A stretch of DNA of 52,581 bases, from the NCBI GenBank assembly GCA_017631325.1, contig JAGBTM010000032.1, positions 1-52,581 on the forward strand, read 5' to 3'. Shown here in pieces: positions 32,629 through 41,288 of the stretch. The stretch is from Clostridia bacterium (GTDB lineage: Bacteria; Bacillota; Clostridia; Oscillospirales; CAG-272). The position numbers were made by a program, and so were the translations under genes. Under the pieces are notes generated by a model, which was not told the DNA's origin, made no database searches, and saw nothing but the letters and a program-made list of their open reading frames with translations. Every line of letters begins with the position of its first letter. Within the stretch, counting starts at the first letter, position 1.

Positions 32629-34896
32629 ATGAACACAAACAACACTTTAAATCAGTTATCGGAAGTTGCAACTAGAATTAAGGAGTTGCGCGAAATTATT
32701 GGATTTTCCGTTAACGAAATGACCGAAAAAACCAACGTTACGGAAGAGCAATATTTGGCTTATGAAAGCGGAAAAGAGGATATTCCCTTTTCGTTCATAC
32801 ACAAGTGCGCTTTAGCCTTCGGCGTTGAAATGACAGAGCTTCTTGAGGGAAGCACGGCAAAGCTCTCCACCTACACGGTTACCAGAAAGGGCAGAGGCCA
32901 GGAAACCGCAAAGGAGGACGGCATCGACATCTCAAACCTTGCTCCGAAATTCAAGGATAAGCTCGCTGAGCCCTACTACGTTACCTACGAATATTCACAG
33001 GCGCAGCAGAACAAACCCATACACCTCACAACACACAGCGGACAGGAGTTCGACCTCGTACTAAGCGGTAAGCTCAAGGTTCAGGTAGGCGACCACGTTG
33101 AAGTGCTTTCCGAGGGAGACAGCATATACTACAACTCCTCTCTTCCTCATGGTATGATAGCCGTAGACGGCAAGAGCTGTACCTTCGTTGCTGTGGTTAT
33201 GTCGGGTGACAACTCGGCAGAAACCGTCGTAAGAAAGAGCGTTATGGCAGCAAAGACGAGCGAGAAGCTCGTGTGCGAGAGGTTCGTTGAGACAAAAGAG
33301 GACGCAGACGGCAGACTTGAGTCCATTAACTTCAAGAACACCGAAAGCTTCAACTTCGGCTTCGACATAGTAGACGGAATAGCCGACAAATACCCCGAGA
33401 AGCTCGCTATGCTTCACCTTGACAAGAACAAGGTGGAAAGACGCTTCAGCTTCAAGGATATAAAGAGAGCCTCGAACCAGGTAGCAAACTACTTTACCTC
33501 GCTCGGCATCAAGAGAGGCGACAAGGTAATGCTCGTTCTCAAGCGCCATTATCAGTTCTGGTTCTGTATGGTGGCGCTCCACAAGATAGGCGCCGTTGCA
33601 ATACCCGCGACAAATCAGCTCAAGGAGCACGATTTCGAGTACCGCTACAATTCCGCGGGCGTCAAGGCAATAGTCTGCACTGCCGACGGTGACACCCATC
33701 AGTACGCAGAGAGCGCAGCTAAAAAGTGTCCCGGTGTTGAAAAGCTCATAATGGTAGGCGGAGCTAAGGACGGCTGGCTTGATTTTGACAAGGAATACCC
33801 CCTCTTCTCAGGTAAGTACGAGCGTTCCGAGGACTGCTCTGCCGGTGACGAGGCGGCTCTAATGTTCTTCACGTCGGGCACTACTGGTAATCCCAAGATG
33901 GCCTCTCACAAGCACACCTACGCTCTCGGGCACTACGTCACCGCAAAGTATTGGCACTGCTGTGAGCGTGACGGTCTGCACCTTACAATTTCCGACACGG
34001 GTTGGGGTAAATCGCTTTGGGGCAAGCTCTACGGACAGTGGCTGTGTGAGGGTGCGGTTTTCGTTTACGACTTTGATAGGTTTGACGAAAACGACCTGCT
34101 CCCCATGTTCGCAAAGTACAACATCACCACCTTCTGCGCACCCCCCACTATGCTCCGTATGTTAATCAGAGGCGACCTTTCAAAGTATGACCTCTCCTCT
34201 ATCCATCACATGACTACCGCGGGCGAGGCGCTCAACCCCGAGGTGTTCAACAAGTTCAAGGAAGCAACAGGCCTTGAAATAATGGAGGGCTTCGGACAAA
34301 CCGAGACCACTCTTGCAATAGCAAACCTCTACGGCACGACGCCTAAAATCGGTGCTATGGGTAAGGCAAATCCCCAGTACGACGTTGACGTCGTTGACCC
34401 CGACGGAAACAGCGTGGCGGCGGGTGAGGTCGGTGAAATCGTAATCCACACCGACAAAAAAACACCCTGCGGCCTTTTCAGAGAATACTATCGCGACGAG
34501 GCAAAAACGAGCGAGGCTTGGCACGACGGACTTTACCACACGGGTGACACCGCGTGGCGCGACGAGGACGGATATTTCTGGTACGTCGGCCGTGTTGACG
34601 ACGTTATCAAGTCCTCGGGCTACCGTATCGGCCCGTTTGAAATCGAGTCGGTTATCATGGAGCTGCCCTACGTTCTCGAATGCGGCGTTAGTGCAGTACC
34701 CGACGAGGTGCGTGGTCAGGTCGTCAAGGCAAGCATAGTTTTGACTAAGGGCACCGAGGGAACCGATGAGCTGAAAAAGGAAATTCAGAAATACGTCAAG
34801 GACCACACCGCTCCCTACAAGTACCCGAGAGTAGTCGTGTTCCGCGACGAGCTTCCCAAGACCATCAGTGGTAAAATTCAGAGAAACAAGCTTTAA
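32629..34896 (+). CDS. Fused XRE-cupin regulator and acyl-CoA ligase (AMP-forming)
   Basis: 755 residues; AAAGGAGG precedes the ATG. HTH_3 domain at about 13-72 (ATRIKELREIIGFSVNEMTE), cupin_2 barrel about 125-192 (THSGQEFDLVLSGKLKVQVG and SLPHGMIAVDG), then an ANL-type AMP-binding enzyme about 240-755. Ligase motifs: FFTSGTTGNPK (416-423), GFGQTET, YHTGDTAW, GYRIGPFEIES and the C-terminal catalytic lysine region PKTISGKIQR. Similar to medium-chain/acetyl-CoA synthetases of ACSM type, making an acyl-CoA from a free acid, ATP and CoA. It is the only gene behind the T-box. If the specifier is Ile, the acid could be 2-methylbutyrate, giving the CoA ester used to build isoleucine by reductive carboxylation (inference). 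The regulator half may sense the acid or its CoA ester. Confidence 0.88.
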   Translation: MNTNNTLNQLSEVATRIKELREIIGFSVNEMTEKTNVTEEQYLAYESGKEDIPFSFIHKCALAFGVEMTELLEGSTAKLSTYTVTRKGRGQETAKEDGIDISNLAPKFKDKLAEPYYVTYEYSQAQQNKPIHLTTHSGQEFDLVLSGKLKVQVGDHVEVLSEGDSIYYNSSLPHGMIAVDGKSCTFVAVVMSGDNSAETVVRKSVMAAKTSEKLVCERFVETKEDADGRLESINFKNTESFNFGFDIVDGIADKYPEKLAMLHLDKNKVERRFSFKDIKRASNQVANYFTSLGIKRGDKVMLVLKRHYQFWFCMVALHKIGAVAIPATNQLKEHDFEYRYNSAGVKAIVCTADGDTHQYAESAAKKCPGVEKLIMVGGAKDGWLDFDKEYPLFSGKYERSEDCSAGDEAALMFFTSGTTGNPKMASHKHTYALGHYVTAKYWHCCERDGLHLTISDTGWGKSLWGKLYGQWLCEGAVFVYDFDRFDENDLLPMFAKYNITTFCAPPTMLRMLIRGDLSKYDLSSIHHMTTAGEALNPEVFNKFKEATGLEIMEGFGQTETTLAIANLYGTTPKIGAMGKANPQYDVDVVDPDGNSVAAGEVGEIVIHTDKKTPCGLFREYYRDEAKTSEAWHDGLYHTGDTAWRDEDGYFWYVGRVDDVIKSSGYRIGPFEIESVIMELPYVLECGVSAVPDEVRGQVVKASIVLTKGTEGTDELKKEIQKYVKDHTAPYKYPRVVVFRDELPKTISGKIQRNKL

Positions 34897-34925
34897 TTTT
34901 GCGTCGTAAAGGACGCTCACACAAG

Positions 34926-34968
34926 CGGCATAGGCATTGTAAAAAAGCAGTGAATATGCCGTTTTTTG
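34926..34968 (+). terminator. Terminator after ligase gene
   Basis: CGGCATA pairs with TATGCCG over a 22-base loop, then TTTTTTG. Confidence 0.6.
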
Positions 34969-35022
34969 TTTAGAGAGTATTAAAAAATACTCACCCCTAT
35001 TAACTTTTATCGGGCGTTTCTA

Positions 35023-35051
35023 TTGACATCACGGCGCTAAAATGTTATACT
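35023..35051 (+). promoter_or_regulatory. Promoter of glnA
   Basis: TTGACA (35023-35028), 17-base spacer, TATACT (35046-35051). The glnA ATG is 36 bases further, with AAGGAG before it. Confidence 0.85.
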
Positions 35052-35087
35052 GAGTTATCATTAAATAAAATAATAAGGAGACTAAAA

Positions 35088-36512
35088 ATGGCAAAAAGCG
35101 TACAGGACATTCTTGCTCTTATTGAAAAAGAGGGCATCAAGATGGTCGATTTTAAAATGGTGGATATAAACGGACAGTACCGTCACGTTACTATCCCCGC
35201 GGAGAATTTTTCCGAGGAGACTATGAAAAGCGGTATAGGCTTCGATGCGTCTAACTACGGATACGCCGTTGTCGAAAAGAGTGATATGGTATTCATTCCC
35301 GACCCCGACACTGCCGTTATCGACCCGTTCTGCTCTATCCCCACCCTCTCTATGACGGGTAACGCTATGATTATAGACAGCCCCGAAAACCGTCCTCTGC
35401 CCCAGTACCCAAGAAACATAATCAAGGCAGCGGTAAAGGCTATGCAAAACAGCGGTGTAGCAGACACCATGTACATTTTGCCCGAGTTCGAATTTTACCT
35501 TTTCGACGACGTTTCCTGGCGCGTTGACCCCGACTGCGTAGCAGCGTCGGTTGATGCAAAGCAGTCCTATTGGAACAGCTCCACAGAGGGCAAGGGCGTC
35601 GTAGTTGCAAAGCAGAAGAACTACCACATAGCAAAGCCCTTTGACGTATCCTACGAGTGCCGCAGCGAGATGTGTATGCACATGAAGGACGCAGGAATTG
35701 AAATCAACTACCATCACCCCGAGGTTGCAGCGTCCGGTCAGTTTGAGATAGAGCCTCAGCTTGGCGAGGTCGTTCACATGGCTGACGCTACTATGATGAT
35801 TAAGTATATCATTCACAACACCGCCTTGAAGCACGACCTCACGGCAACCTTTATGCCTAAGCCCATCTACGGCGAGGCAGGCAGCGGTATGCACGTGCAC
35901 ATGCTTCTCTTTAAGGACGGCAAGCCCGTGTTCTCGGACGACAACGGCTATGCAAATCTTTCTAAGACTGCCCACTACTTCATGGGCGGACTTCTTAAGC
36001 ACATCGCATCTCTTTGCGCTATCACCAACCCCTCGACCAACTCATTTAAACGCCTCGTTCCCGGCTTTGAGGCGCCCGTTACCGTCGGCTACGCTACCTC
36101 GAACCGCTCTGCCGTAATCCGTATCCCCGCTTACGCAAAGAGCCCCGACAAGCGCCGCTTTGAGCTTCGCAACCCCGACGCAACCTGTAACCCCTATTTC
36201 TGCTATGCAGCTATCCTTATGGCAGGTCTTGACGGTGTAAAGAACAAGATAGACCCCCACGAGTGCGGCTGGGGCCCCTACGATTTTAACCTCTTCCATC
36301 TTCCCGAGGAGGAAAAGGCAAAGCTCCAGGGTCTTCCCACCTCTCTGCCCGAGGCCCTCGACGCGCTCGAGGCTGACAATGACTACCTCACGGCAGACGG
36401 CGTATTCCCGAAGGAGCTTATAGCAAACTTCATCAAGACCAAGAGAGCAGAATGCCTCGAAATGTCTAAAATCCCCCACCCCGCAGAGTTTGAAAAGTAT
36501 TACAATCTTTAA
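35088..36512 (+). CDS. glnA: Glutamine synthetase, type I
   Basis: 474 residues, full GSI length. Beta-grasp N-domain (about 15-105), catalytic domain with EFEFYLF, the GSGMHVHMLLFKDGK motif (ATP/glutamate site), NPSTNSFKRLVPGFEAPV, and SNRSAVIRIP carrying the catalytic arginine. A KLEPCT-type adenylylation tyrosine segment is not seen, as expected for Gram-positive enzymes. It makes glutamine from glutamate, ammonia and ATP in the cytoplasm. It has its own promoter and terminator; no GlnR-type operator (TGTNAN7TNACA) was recognised. Confidence 0.93.
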   Translation: MAKSVQDILALIEKEGIKMVDFKMVDINGQYRHVTIPAENFSEETMKSGIGFDASNYGYAVVEKSDMVFIPDPDTAVIDPFCSIPTLSMTGNAMIIDSPENRPLPQYPRNIIKAAVKAMQNSGVADTMYILPEFEFYLFDDVSWRVDPDCVAASVDAKQSYWNSSTEGKGVVVAKQKNYHIAKPFDVSYECRSEMCMHMKDAGIEINYHHPEVAASGQFEIEPQLGEVVHMADATMMIKYIIHNTALKHDLTATFMPKPIYGEAGSGMHVHMLLFKDGKPVFSDDNGYANLSKTAHYFMGGLLKHIASLCAITNPSTNSFKRLVPGFEAPVTVGYATSNRSAVIRIPAYAKSPDKRRFELRNPDATCNPYFCYAAILMAGLDGVKNKIDPHECGWGPYDFNLFHLPEEEKAKLQGLPTSLPEALDALEADNDYLTADGVFPKELIANFIKTKRAECLEMSKIPHPAEFEKYYNL

Positions 36513-36598
36513 TTTTTAATACATAAACAAAAGCTCAAAAAAATACATAAAACGCCACTTTTGTAAAACAATATTTACATTTTGGCTTTTATAGCAAA

Positions 36599-36662
36599 AA
36601 AAGACAGAGATTAAAACCTCGTTCCCTCTCGGAATGCAGGCTAATCTCTGTCTTTGTTTTTT
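36599..36662. terminator. Terminator after glnA
   Basis: AAGACAGAGATTA pairs with TAATCTCTGTCTT around a loop of about 28 bases, then TGTTTTTT. The A-rich left flank also makes it usable for the RHH gene on the other strand. Confidence 0.85.
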
Positions 36663-36690
36663 AGTAATTATTTTGATTTTAAACGTTGAT

Positions 36691-36882
36691 TTATTTTCCC
36701 TTTATTTCATCGGGAACTTCAATTTCACCCTCAGCCTTTTCAAAAGCCTTTATTTCCTGTCTTAGTAAATAAAGTATTTCACCGTTTGCAGAGCGTCCGT
36801 AATATTTAGATATATAGTGGAGCTTGTAGTGTAACTCTGGGTCAATTTCTATTCCAAGATGCTTATTATTTTTATTTCTCAT
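36691..36882 (-). CDS. Ribbon-helix-helix (Arc-like) small DNA-binding protein
   Basis: 63 residues; GGAGA precedes the ATG. The N-terminal basic strand NKNNKHLGIEIDPELHYKLH supplies the beta ribbon, followed by two helices (YISKYYGRSANGEILYLLRQ, EIKAFEKAEG), the layout of Arc/MetJ repressors. Acidic C-terminal tail. It is divergent from the frameshifted SLOG-like gene; the palindrome GTATACTT..AAGTATAC between them is its likely operator. Confidence 0.8.
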   Translation of the reverse strand: MRNKNNKHLGIEIDPELHYKLHYISKYYGRSANGEILYLLRQEIKAFEKAEGEIEVPDEIKGK

Positions 36883-36931
36883 AAAAAATCTCCAAAAAAT
36901 CTTAATATAAGTATATTTTAAGATTATTTTA

Positions 36932-36968
36932 TGGTATAATGTTGTAAGTATACTTAAATCAAGTATAC
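36932..36968 (+). promoter_or_regulatory. Extended -10 promoter with overlapping operator
   Basis: TGGTATAAT (36932-36940) is an extended -10 box. GTATACTT-AAATC-AAGTATAC (36948-36968) is a perfect 8-bp inverted repeat just downstream, over the start of transcription, 22 bases before the ATG at 36991. A further AAGTATA half site lies at 36909-36915. Confidence 0.6.
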
Positions 36969-36990
36969 AAAATATATTTTTGGAGGGTTT

Positions 36991-37346
36991 ATGAGAATTG
37001 CAATCATTGGTTCAAGAGACGTTTTCCCCGCTGACGTAGGTAAATACGTTTCCGAGGGTGACGAAATCGTTTCTGGTGGCGCAAGGGGTGTGGACGCCTG
37101 CGCTGAGGAATACGCAAAAGGAAAGGAATAAAGCTAACCGTATTTCTGCCCGAATACGAGCGTTACGGTCGTTTTGCTCCGATAGAAAGAAACAAAAGAA
37201 TAGTTGATTATGCAGATAAAATTATAGCTTTTTGGAACGGAAGCTCAAAGGGAACCTTATCGGTTATAAAATACGCAAAAAAATCGGAAAGAGTTGCGAG
37301 GTTGTTCTTTCCGAGCCACAAGCTGCGCAGAAGTAATTTTTTATAA
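36991..37346 (+). pseudogene. Frameshifted SLOG/DprA-like Rossmann protein
   Basis: From ATG 36991 (GGAGGG upstream) the frame reads MRIAIIGSRDVFPADVGKYV and SGGARGVDACAEEYAKGKE, then stops at 37129-37131. The next frame (-1) continues without a gap: GIKLTVFLPEYERYGRFAPI, ERNKRIVDYADKIIAFWNGS, SKGTLSVIKYAKKSE, to a stop at 37346. Together they make one SLOG-type protein (GSR and SGGARGVD motifs, family of YspA/DUF2493-like nucleotide or ligand binders). The break is in GGAAAGGAAT; one more A would restore the frame. It is a recent mutation, a programmed shift, or a sequence error. Divergent from the RHH gene. Confidence 0.8.
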
Positions 37347-37379
37347 GTCAAAGGCTCGGATTTCAAATTTAACAAAAAA

Positions 37380-37420
37380 GAACGGTGCGTTCTGCGTTAA
37401 TGCTAACGCGCACCGTTCCT
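37380..37420. terminator. Terminator between pseudogene and alaS
   Basis: GAACGGTGCG (37380-37389) pairs with CGCACCGTTC (37409-37418). Read on the reverse strand it ends TTTTTTG, so it should end the alaS transcript. A second hairpin CCACCG..CGGTGG (37423-37446) follows. Confidence 0.8.
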
Positions 37421-37469
37421 TTCCACCGCGAAATTTTTCTCGGTGGAATTTTGTTTTGTAATATGATTT

Positions 37470-37520
37470 TTGTTTTTGGTTTTCTTTGGTTTTTCTTTGG
37501 TTTTCTTTGGTTTTTCTTCG
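37470..37520. repeat. Short TTTGGTTTTC tandem repeat
   Basis: About four tandem copies of a 10-11 base unit (TTTGGTTTTC / TTTGGTTTTTC) lie just beyond the alaS stop codon. Pyrimidine-rich on the plus strand. Confidence 0.7.
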
Positions 37521-37549
37521 CTTATTTTCTTACTTTTGTTGATTATAGT

Positions 37550-40171
37550 TTACAAATTTGCGAGAATTTTCTCTGCCTCGGCGAGAGCCTCGGGGATTTT
37601 GGAGACGTCCTTACCGCCGCTCATAGCGCTGTCGGGACGGCCACCGCCCTTACCGCCGCAGATAACCGAGATTTCGCGCAGAATATTTCCTGCGTGAGCG
37701 CCGAGCTTGACCGCCTCTGAGCCTGCTGCAGCTACAAAATTGAGCTTGTCACCGTCAACTGCCGCAAATACTGCAACACCGTCGGGGTACTTCGACTTAA
37801 CCGTATCGGAGAGTGTGCGCACAGCGTCAGCTCTCATATCCACTCTTGCCAAGAGGAGCTTGAACTTGCCTACCTGCTTTATGCCCGAGAGGAGCGCCTC
37901 GGCCTTCATTTCTGCTATGCGGGAATTTGCCGCATCAAGCTCGCGGCGTATCTCCTTAAGCTCGGACTGAAGTCCGCTCGCCTTCTTCGCGATGCCCATA
38001 GCGTTCGGGGATTTAAGCTCCTTTGCCGTGTCGGCAATGAGAGCGTCACGCTCTGAAAGAAGCGAGAGAACACCAAGTCCCGTAGTACCCTCAATTCTTC
38101 TGACACCTGCTGCGACAGAGCTTTCGGATATAATCTTAAAGAGGCCTATCTGACCCGTAGAGGAAACGTGAGTACCACCGCAAAGCTCAGTTGAAGCAGA
38201 GCCTATCTTGACAACCCTTACGAGCTTTCCGTACTTCTCGCCAAACAGAGCCATAGCGCCCATTTTCTTTGCCTCGTCGGGCGTGGTTACTATCGTCTCG
38301 GCAGCCTCGGCCTTGAGAATGTTTTCGTTTACAAGAGCCTCGACAGCCTCGATTTCCTCGCGCGTCATAGCCGAGAGGTGAGTAAAGTCAAACCTTACTC
38401 TATGCTCGTCAACGTACGAGCCTGCCTGCTCAACGTGAGTTCCAAGCACCGAGCGAAGAGCAGCCTGAAGAAGATGCGCTGAGGAGTGGTTTCTTCTGAT
38501 AGCGTCGCGGCGAGCTGTGTCGATTTTAGCCGTCGCAGTGTCACCAACCCTTACGCTACCCTCCTCGATTTTTGCAAGGTGGATATAAACGCCACCCGTT
38601 TTCTTTGTATCGTAAACCGACAGGCGCGCGCCTGAGGTGATTATCTCACCGGTATCGCCTACCTGTCCGCCTCCCTCTCCGTAAAATACGGTTCTGTCAA
38701 GAACGAGCGAAATCTCGCCCTCGGAAATCTCCGATACGCTCTCGCCCTCGGAAATTACAGACAAAATCTTACCCTCACACTCGGTCTTATCGTAGCCGAC
38801 GAAATCGGTCTCGGGAAGAGAGGAAATGAGGCTCTTTGATGAGTCGGTCCAGCCAGAAATGTTGCCTCTTGCAGCTCTTGCGCGAGCCTTCTGCTCGTTC
38901 ATAAGAGCGGTGAACTCACACTCGTCAATTTTAAGTCCGGACTCCTCGGCAATTTCACGCGTAAGGTCTGGCGGGAAGCCAAAGGTGTCGTAAAGCTTGA
39001 ATGCGTCAGCGCCCGAAATCTCACTCTTGCCCTCGGATTTAGCAGTCTCTATTATACCCGAAAGTATACCGAGACCTGAGTCAATAGTAGCGTTGAAGCG
39101 CTCCTCCTCAAGTGTTATAACCTTGAGAATATAATCGTATTTTTCACGAAGCTCGGGGTATGCGCCCTCGTTCTGCGAGATAACTATCTCGGAAAGAGGC
39201 CTTAAAAACATTCCCGAAATTCCAAGAAGCTTTCCGTGACGGCATGCACGACGGATAATTCTGCGGAGAACGTAGCCGCGGCCCTCGTTTGAGGGGATAA
39301 CACCGTCGCTTATCATAAAGGTTGCGCTTCTGGTGTGGTCGGTGATAACGCGAATAGAGACGTCGTCGGAGGTTTTCTCACCGTACTTCTTGCCTGCGCG
39401 GGCGCAAACAGCGTCAAGCAGTGCTCTTACGGTATCTACCTCAAAGAGATTATCAACGCCCTGCATAACGCACGCAAGACGCTCAAGACCCATACCCGTG
39501 TCAATATTTTTGTTCTTAAGCTCGGTGTAACCACCCTGTCCGTCGCTGTTAAACTGGGTGAAAACGTTATTCCAGATTTCCATAAATCTGTCACAGTCAC
39601 AGCCCGGCTTACAGTCAGGTGAGCCGCAGCCGTACTTTTCGCCTCTGTCGAAGTAAATCTCCGAGCAGGGACCGCAGGGGCCGGTGCCGTGCTCCCAGAA
39701 GTTATCAGCCTTGCCGAGCTTGACTATATGGTTTTCGGGTACGCCTATCTTGTCGCGCCAGATGGAAAACGCCTCGTCGTCCTTCTCATATACGGAAGGC
39801 CAAAGAAGCTCTGCCGGGATTTCAAGAGCCTCGGTCAGAAACTCCCACGCCCAGCTGATAGCCTCGTTTTTGAAGTAATCGGCAAAGGAGAAGTTACCGA
39901 GCATCTCAAAATAAGTGCCGTGACGGGCAGTGTGTCCAACTCTTTCAAGGTCGGGCGTTCTTATGCACTTCTGACAGGTACAAACTCTGTCGCGCGGCGG
40001 CTCGATTTCTCTGGTAAAGTACTTCTTCATAGGTGCCATACCGGAATTTATAAGAAGCAAAGAGTTATCCCCCTGAGGTACGAGCGAAAAGCTCGGAAGT
40101 CTGAGGTGTCCCTTGCTCTCAAAGAATGAAAGAAACTTCTCGCGAAGCTCGTTAAGTGATGTCCATTTCAT
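37550..40171 (-). CDS. alaS: Alanyl-tRNA synthetase
   Basis: 873 residues starting MKWTSLNELREKFLSFFESK; GGAGGAAAC precedes this ATG, so a longer frame is rejected. Class II catalytic core (about 1-240; INSGMAPMKKYF and GTYFEMLGNFSFADYFK), tRNA-recognition region, editing domain with zinc-site HSSAHLLQAALR and CGGTHVSSTGQIG, and the C-terminal DHHA1/oligomerisation domain ending GGKGGGRPDSAMSGG. It charges tRNA-Ala and clears Ser/Gly mischarges. A cysteine-rich GSPDCKPGCDCDRF segment near 195-210 is seen. There is no T-box in the short leader; the promoter lies 56 bases upstream. Confidence 0.95.
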   Translation of the reverse strand: MKWTSLNELREKFLSFFESKGHLRLPSFSLVPQGDNSLLLINSGMAPMKKYFTREIEPPRDRVCTCQKCIRTPDLERVGHTARHGTYFEMLGNFSFADYFKNEAISWAWEFLTEALEIPAELLWPSVYEKDDEAFSIWRDKIGVPENHIVKLGKADNFWEHGTGPCGPCSEIYFDRGEKYGCGSPDCKPGCDCDRFMEIWNNVFTQFNSDGQGGYTELKNKNIDTGMGLERLACVMQGVDNLFEVDTVRALLDAVCARAGKKYGEKTSDDVSIRVITDHTRSATFMISDGVIPSNEGRGYVLRRIIRRACRHGKLLGISGMFLRPLSEIVISQNEGAYPELREKYDYILKVITLEEERFNATIDSGLGILSGIIETAKSEGKSEISGADAFKLYDTFGFPPDLTREIAEESGLKIDECEFTALMNEQKARARAARGNISGWTDSSKSLISSLPETDFVGYDKTECEGKILSVISEGESVSEISEGEISLVLDRTVFYGEGGGQVGDTGEIITSGARLSVYDTKKTGGVYIHLAKIEEGSVRVGDTATAKIDTARRDAIRRNHSSAHLLQAALRSVLGTHVEQAGSYVDEHRVRFDFTHLSAMTREEIEAVEALVNENILKAEAAETIVTTPDEAKKMGAMALFGEKYGKLVRVVKIGSASTELCGGTHVSSTGQIGLFKIISESSVAAGVRRIEGTTGLGVLSLLSERDALIADTAKELKSPNAMGIAKKASGLQSELKEIRRELDAANSRIAEMKAEALLSGIKQVGKFKLLLARVDMRADAVRTLSDTVKSKYPDGVAVFAAVDGDKLNFVAAAGSEAVKLGAHAGNILREISVICGGKGGGRPDSAMSGGKDVSKIPEALAEAEKILANL

Positions 40172-40226
40172 TTTTGTTTCCTCCGTTTGCCAACACGGGC
40201 ATACTATCACATTTTATCATTTTAAG

Positions 40227-40255
40227 ATTATACCACAAAAAATATTTAAAGTCAA
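40227..40255 (-). promoter_or_regulatory. Promoter of alaS
   Basis: Reverse strand TTGACT (40255-40250), 17-base spacer ending TGG (extended), TATAAT (40232-40227). Confidence 0.85.
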
Positions 40256-40260
40256 TACGC

Positions 40261-40612
40261 ACGCGACTATTTAATTATCATTTAATTTCTTGTTGCGTTT
40301 GTGCGATTGTTTCAAGGTCATTTAAGCGTTTAGCTCTGACTTTATTCAATTGCGTGAGCGCCCCCACCCTGCCACGCGACCCCAAAAATGACAGTTGGGA
40401 TAGACCCGATTAACGAGGTCTACAAATAAAAGGATAAACGGAATTAGTACAAAACGCCGACAAACGAAAGTTAAAAAATCAGTCCGAAGCACTAAAACAA
40501 AGTGGCAAGCCTAGCTTTTACAAAACAGCAAGGGCGCAGGGTACAAGCCACCTCTCAAAAAACAAAAAGCACTCGGGCAGACGGTTTTATCCGCTATGCT
40601 CAAGTGCTTTTT
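40261..40612 (+). ncRNA. Possible non-coding RNA or gene remnant
   Basis: This 350-base gap has no convincing frame in either direction, but is structured. CGTGAGCGCCCCC..CCACGCG forms a GC-rich hairpin near 40352-40380, and GTGGC (40503) pairs with GCCAC (40547) around inner stems. It ends in a strong terminator, AAAAAGCACT..AGTGCTTTTT (40564-40612). No match to 6S, tmRNA, SRP or RNase P landmarks was recognised, and no promoter pair was found at the left end. Confidence 0.3.
40564..40612. terminator. Bidirectional terminator
   Basis: AAAAAGCACT (40564-40573) pairs with AGTGCTTTTT (40603-40612), with inner GACGG/CCG and GGCA/TGCT pairings. It can end the small membrane protein gene on the reverse strand (read-out TTTTTGTTTTTTG). 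Confidence 0.8.
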
Positions 40613-40689
40613 GCTGCTTCGGAAAAACTCCGAGAGTAAATTGGATTTTAGTATGTACTATCCTTGGCGCTATGCCAAAGCTGTTAGCA

Positions 40690-40989
40690 TTATGCTACAT
40701 TGTTGAGATAGGGCTCTATTGCTTTGATAGCTTCCTCTAAGTAGCTACCGTATCCAAGACCTACCATAACAAAAATAGCTATAACGAGAACTATTGCAAC
40801 AATGAGTGCAAGAAGGAATGCGCAGAAGGCGGAACGAGCATAGTTTTTAACGTTCTGGTTCTTTGCGCCAATTGCGTGGCAGAGCCAGATTATGAAGCCT
40901 ACTAGCGGAATGCTCCAAAGGAAGCTGTAACCAACGTAGCCCCATGCGGAAATCGGCTTAAAGCCGTAGCCGTAATCATAATTTTTCAT
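40690..40989 (-). CDS. Small membrane protein, unknown function
   Basis: 99 residues from ATG 40989 (AAAGGAG upstream; the longer frame starts before this site). N-terminal KNYDYGYGFKPISAWGYVGY, then two membrane helices (about 20-45 FLWSIPLVGFIIWLCHAIG; 57-83 FCAFLLALIVAIVLVIAIFV) joined by the basic loop AKNQNVKNYARS. The loop and spacing resemble DUF4870-like small membrane proteins and viral-ABC-permease-like fragments. Transcribed alone. Confidence 0.75.
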   Translation of the reverse strand: MKNYDYGYGFKPISAWGYVGYSFLWSIPLVGFIIWLCHAIGAKNQNVKNYARSAFCAFLLALIVAIVLVIAIFVMVGLGYGSYLEEAIKAIEPYLNNVA

Positions 40990-41215
40990 GATATTTCTCC
41001 TTTTTATTTTAAAATTTGTTTTACAATAATATTTTACCACAACAACCATCGCGTGTCAACATTTTCTTATAAAGAAAATCCATTAGTAAAAAAAATTTTG
41101 CGTTATCCTGAAAATTTCCGCAGCAAAAGAATTTTTTCGTTGCTTTTTCTCCGTTTTTCTAGCTCTAAAGGTTAGAAAAACCTTCTTTCTCCGCCTACTT
41201 TTCCACCTCAATCTG

Positions 41216-41244
41216 TTGACTTTTCCTCTTTGAAATGTTAAAAT
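41216..41244 (+). promoter_or_regulatory. Promoter of the AEC transporter gene
   Basis: TTGACT (41216-41221), 17-base spacer, TAAAAT (41239-41244). Confidence 0.8.
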
Positions 41245-41288
41245 ATATAGGATATTTTAATGGGACGGAAATCCCCGAAAGGAACAGC

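Noticed and set aside
40172..40210. N-terminal extension of alaS (13 residues)
   Set aside because: The GGAGG site lies inside the extension, directly serving the ATG at 40171, which begins the normal AlaRS N-terminus.
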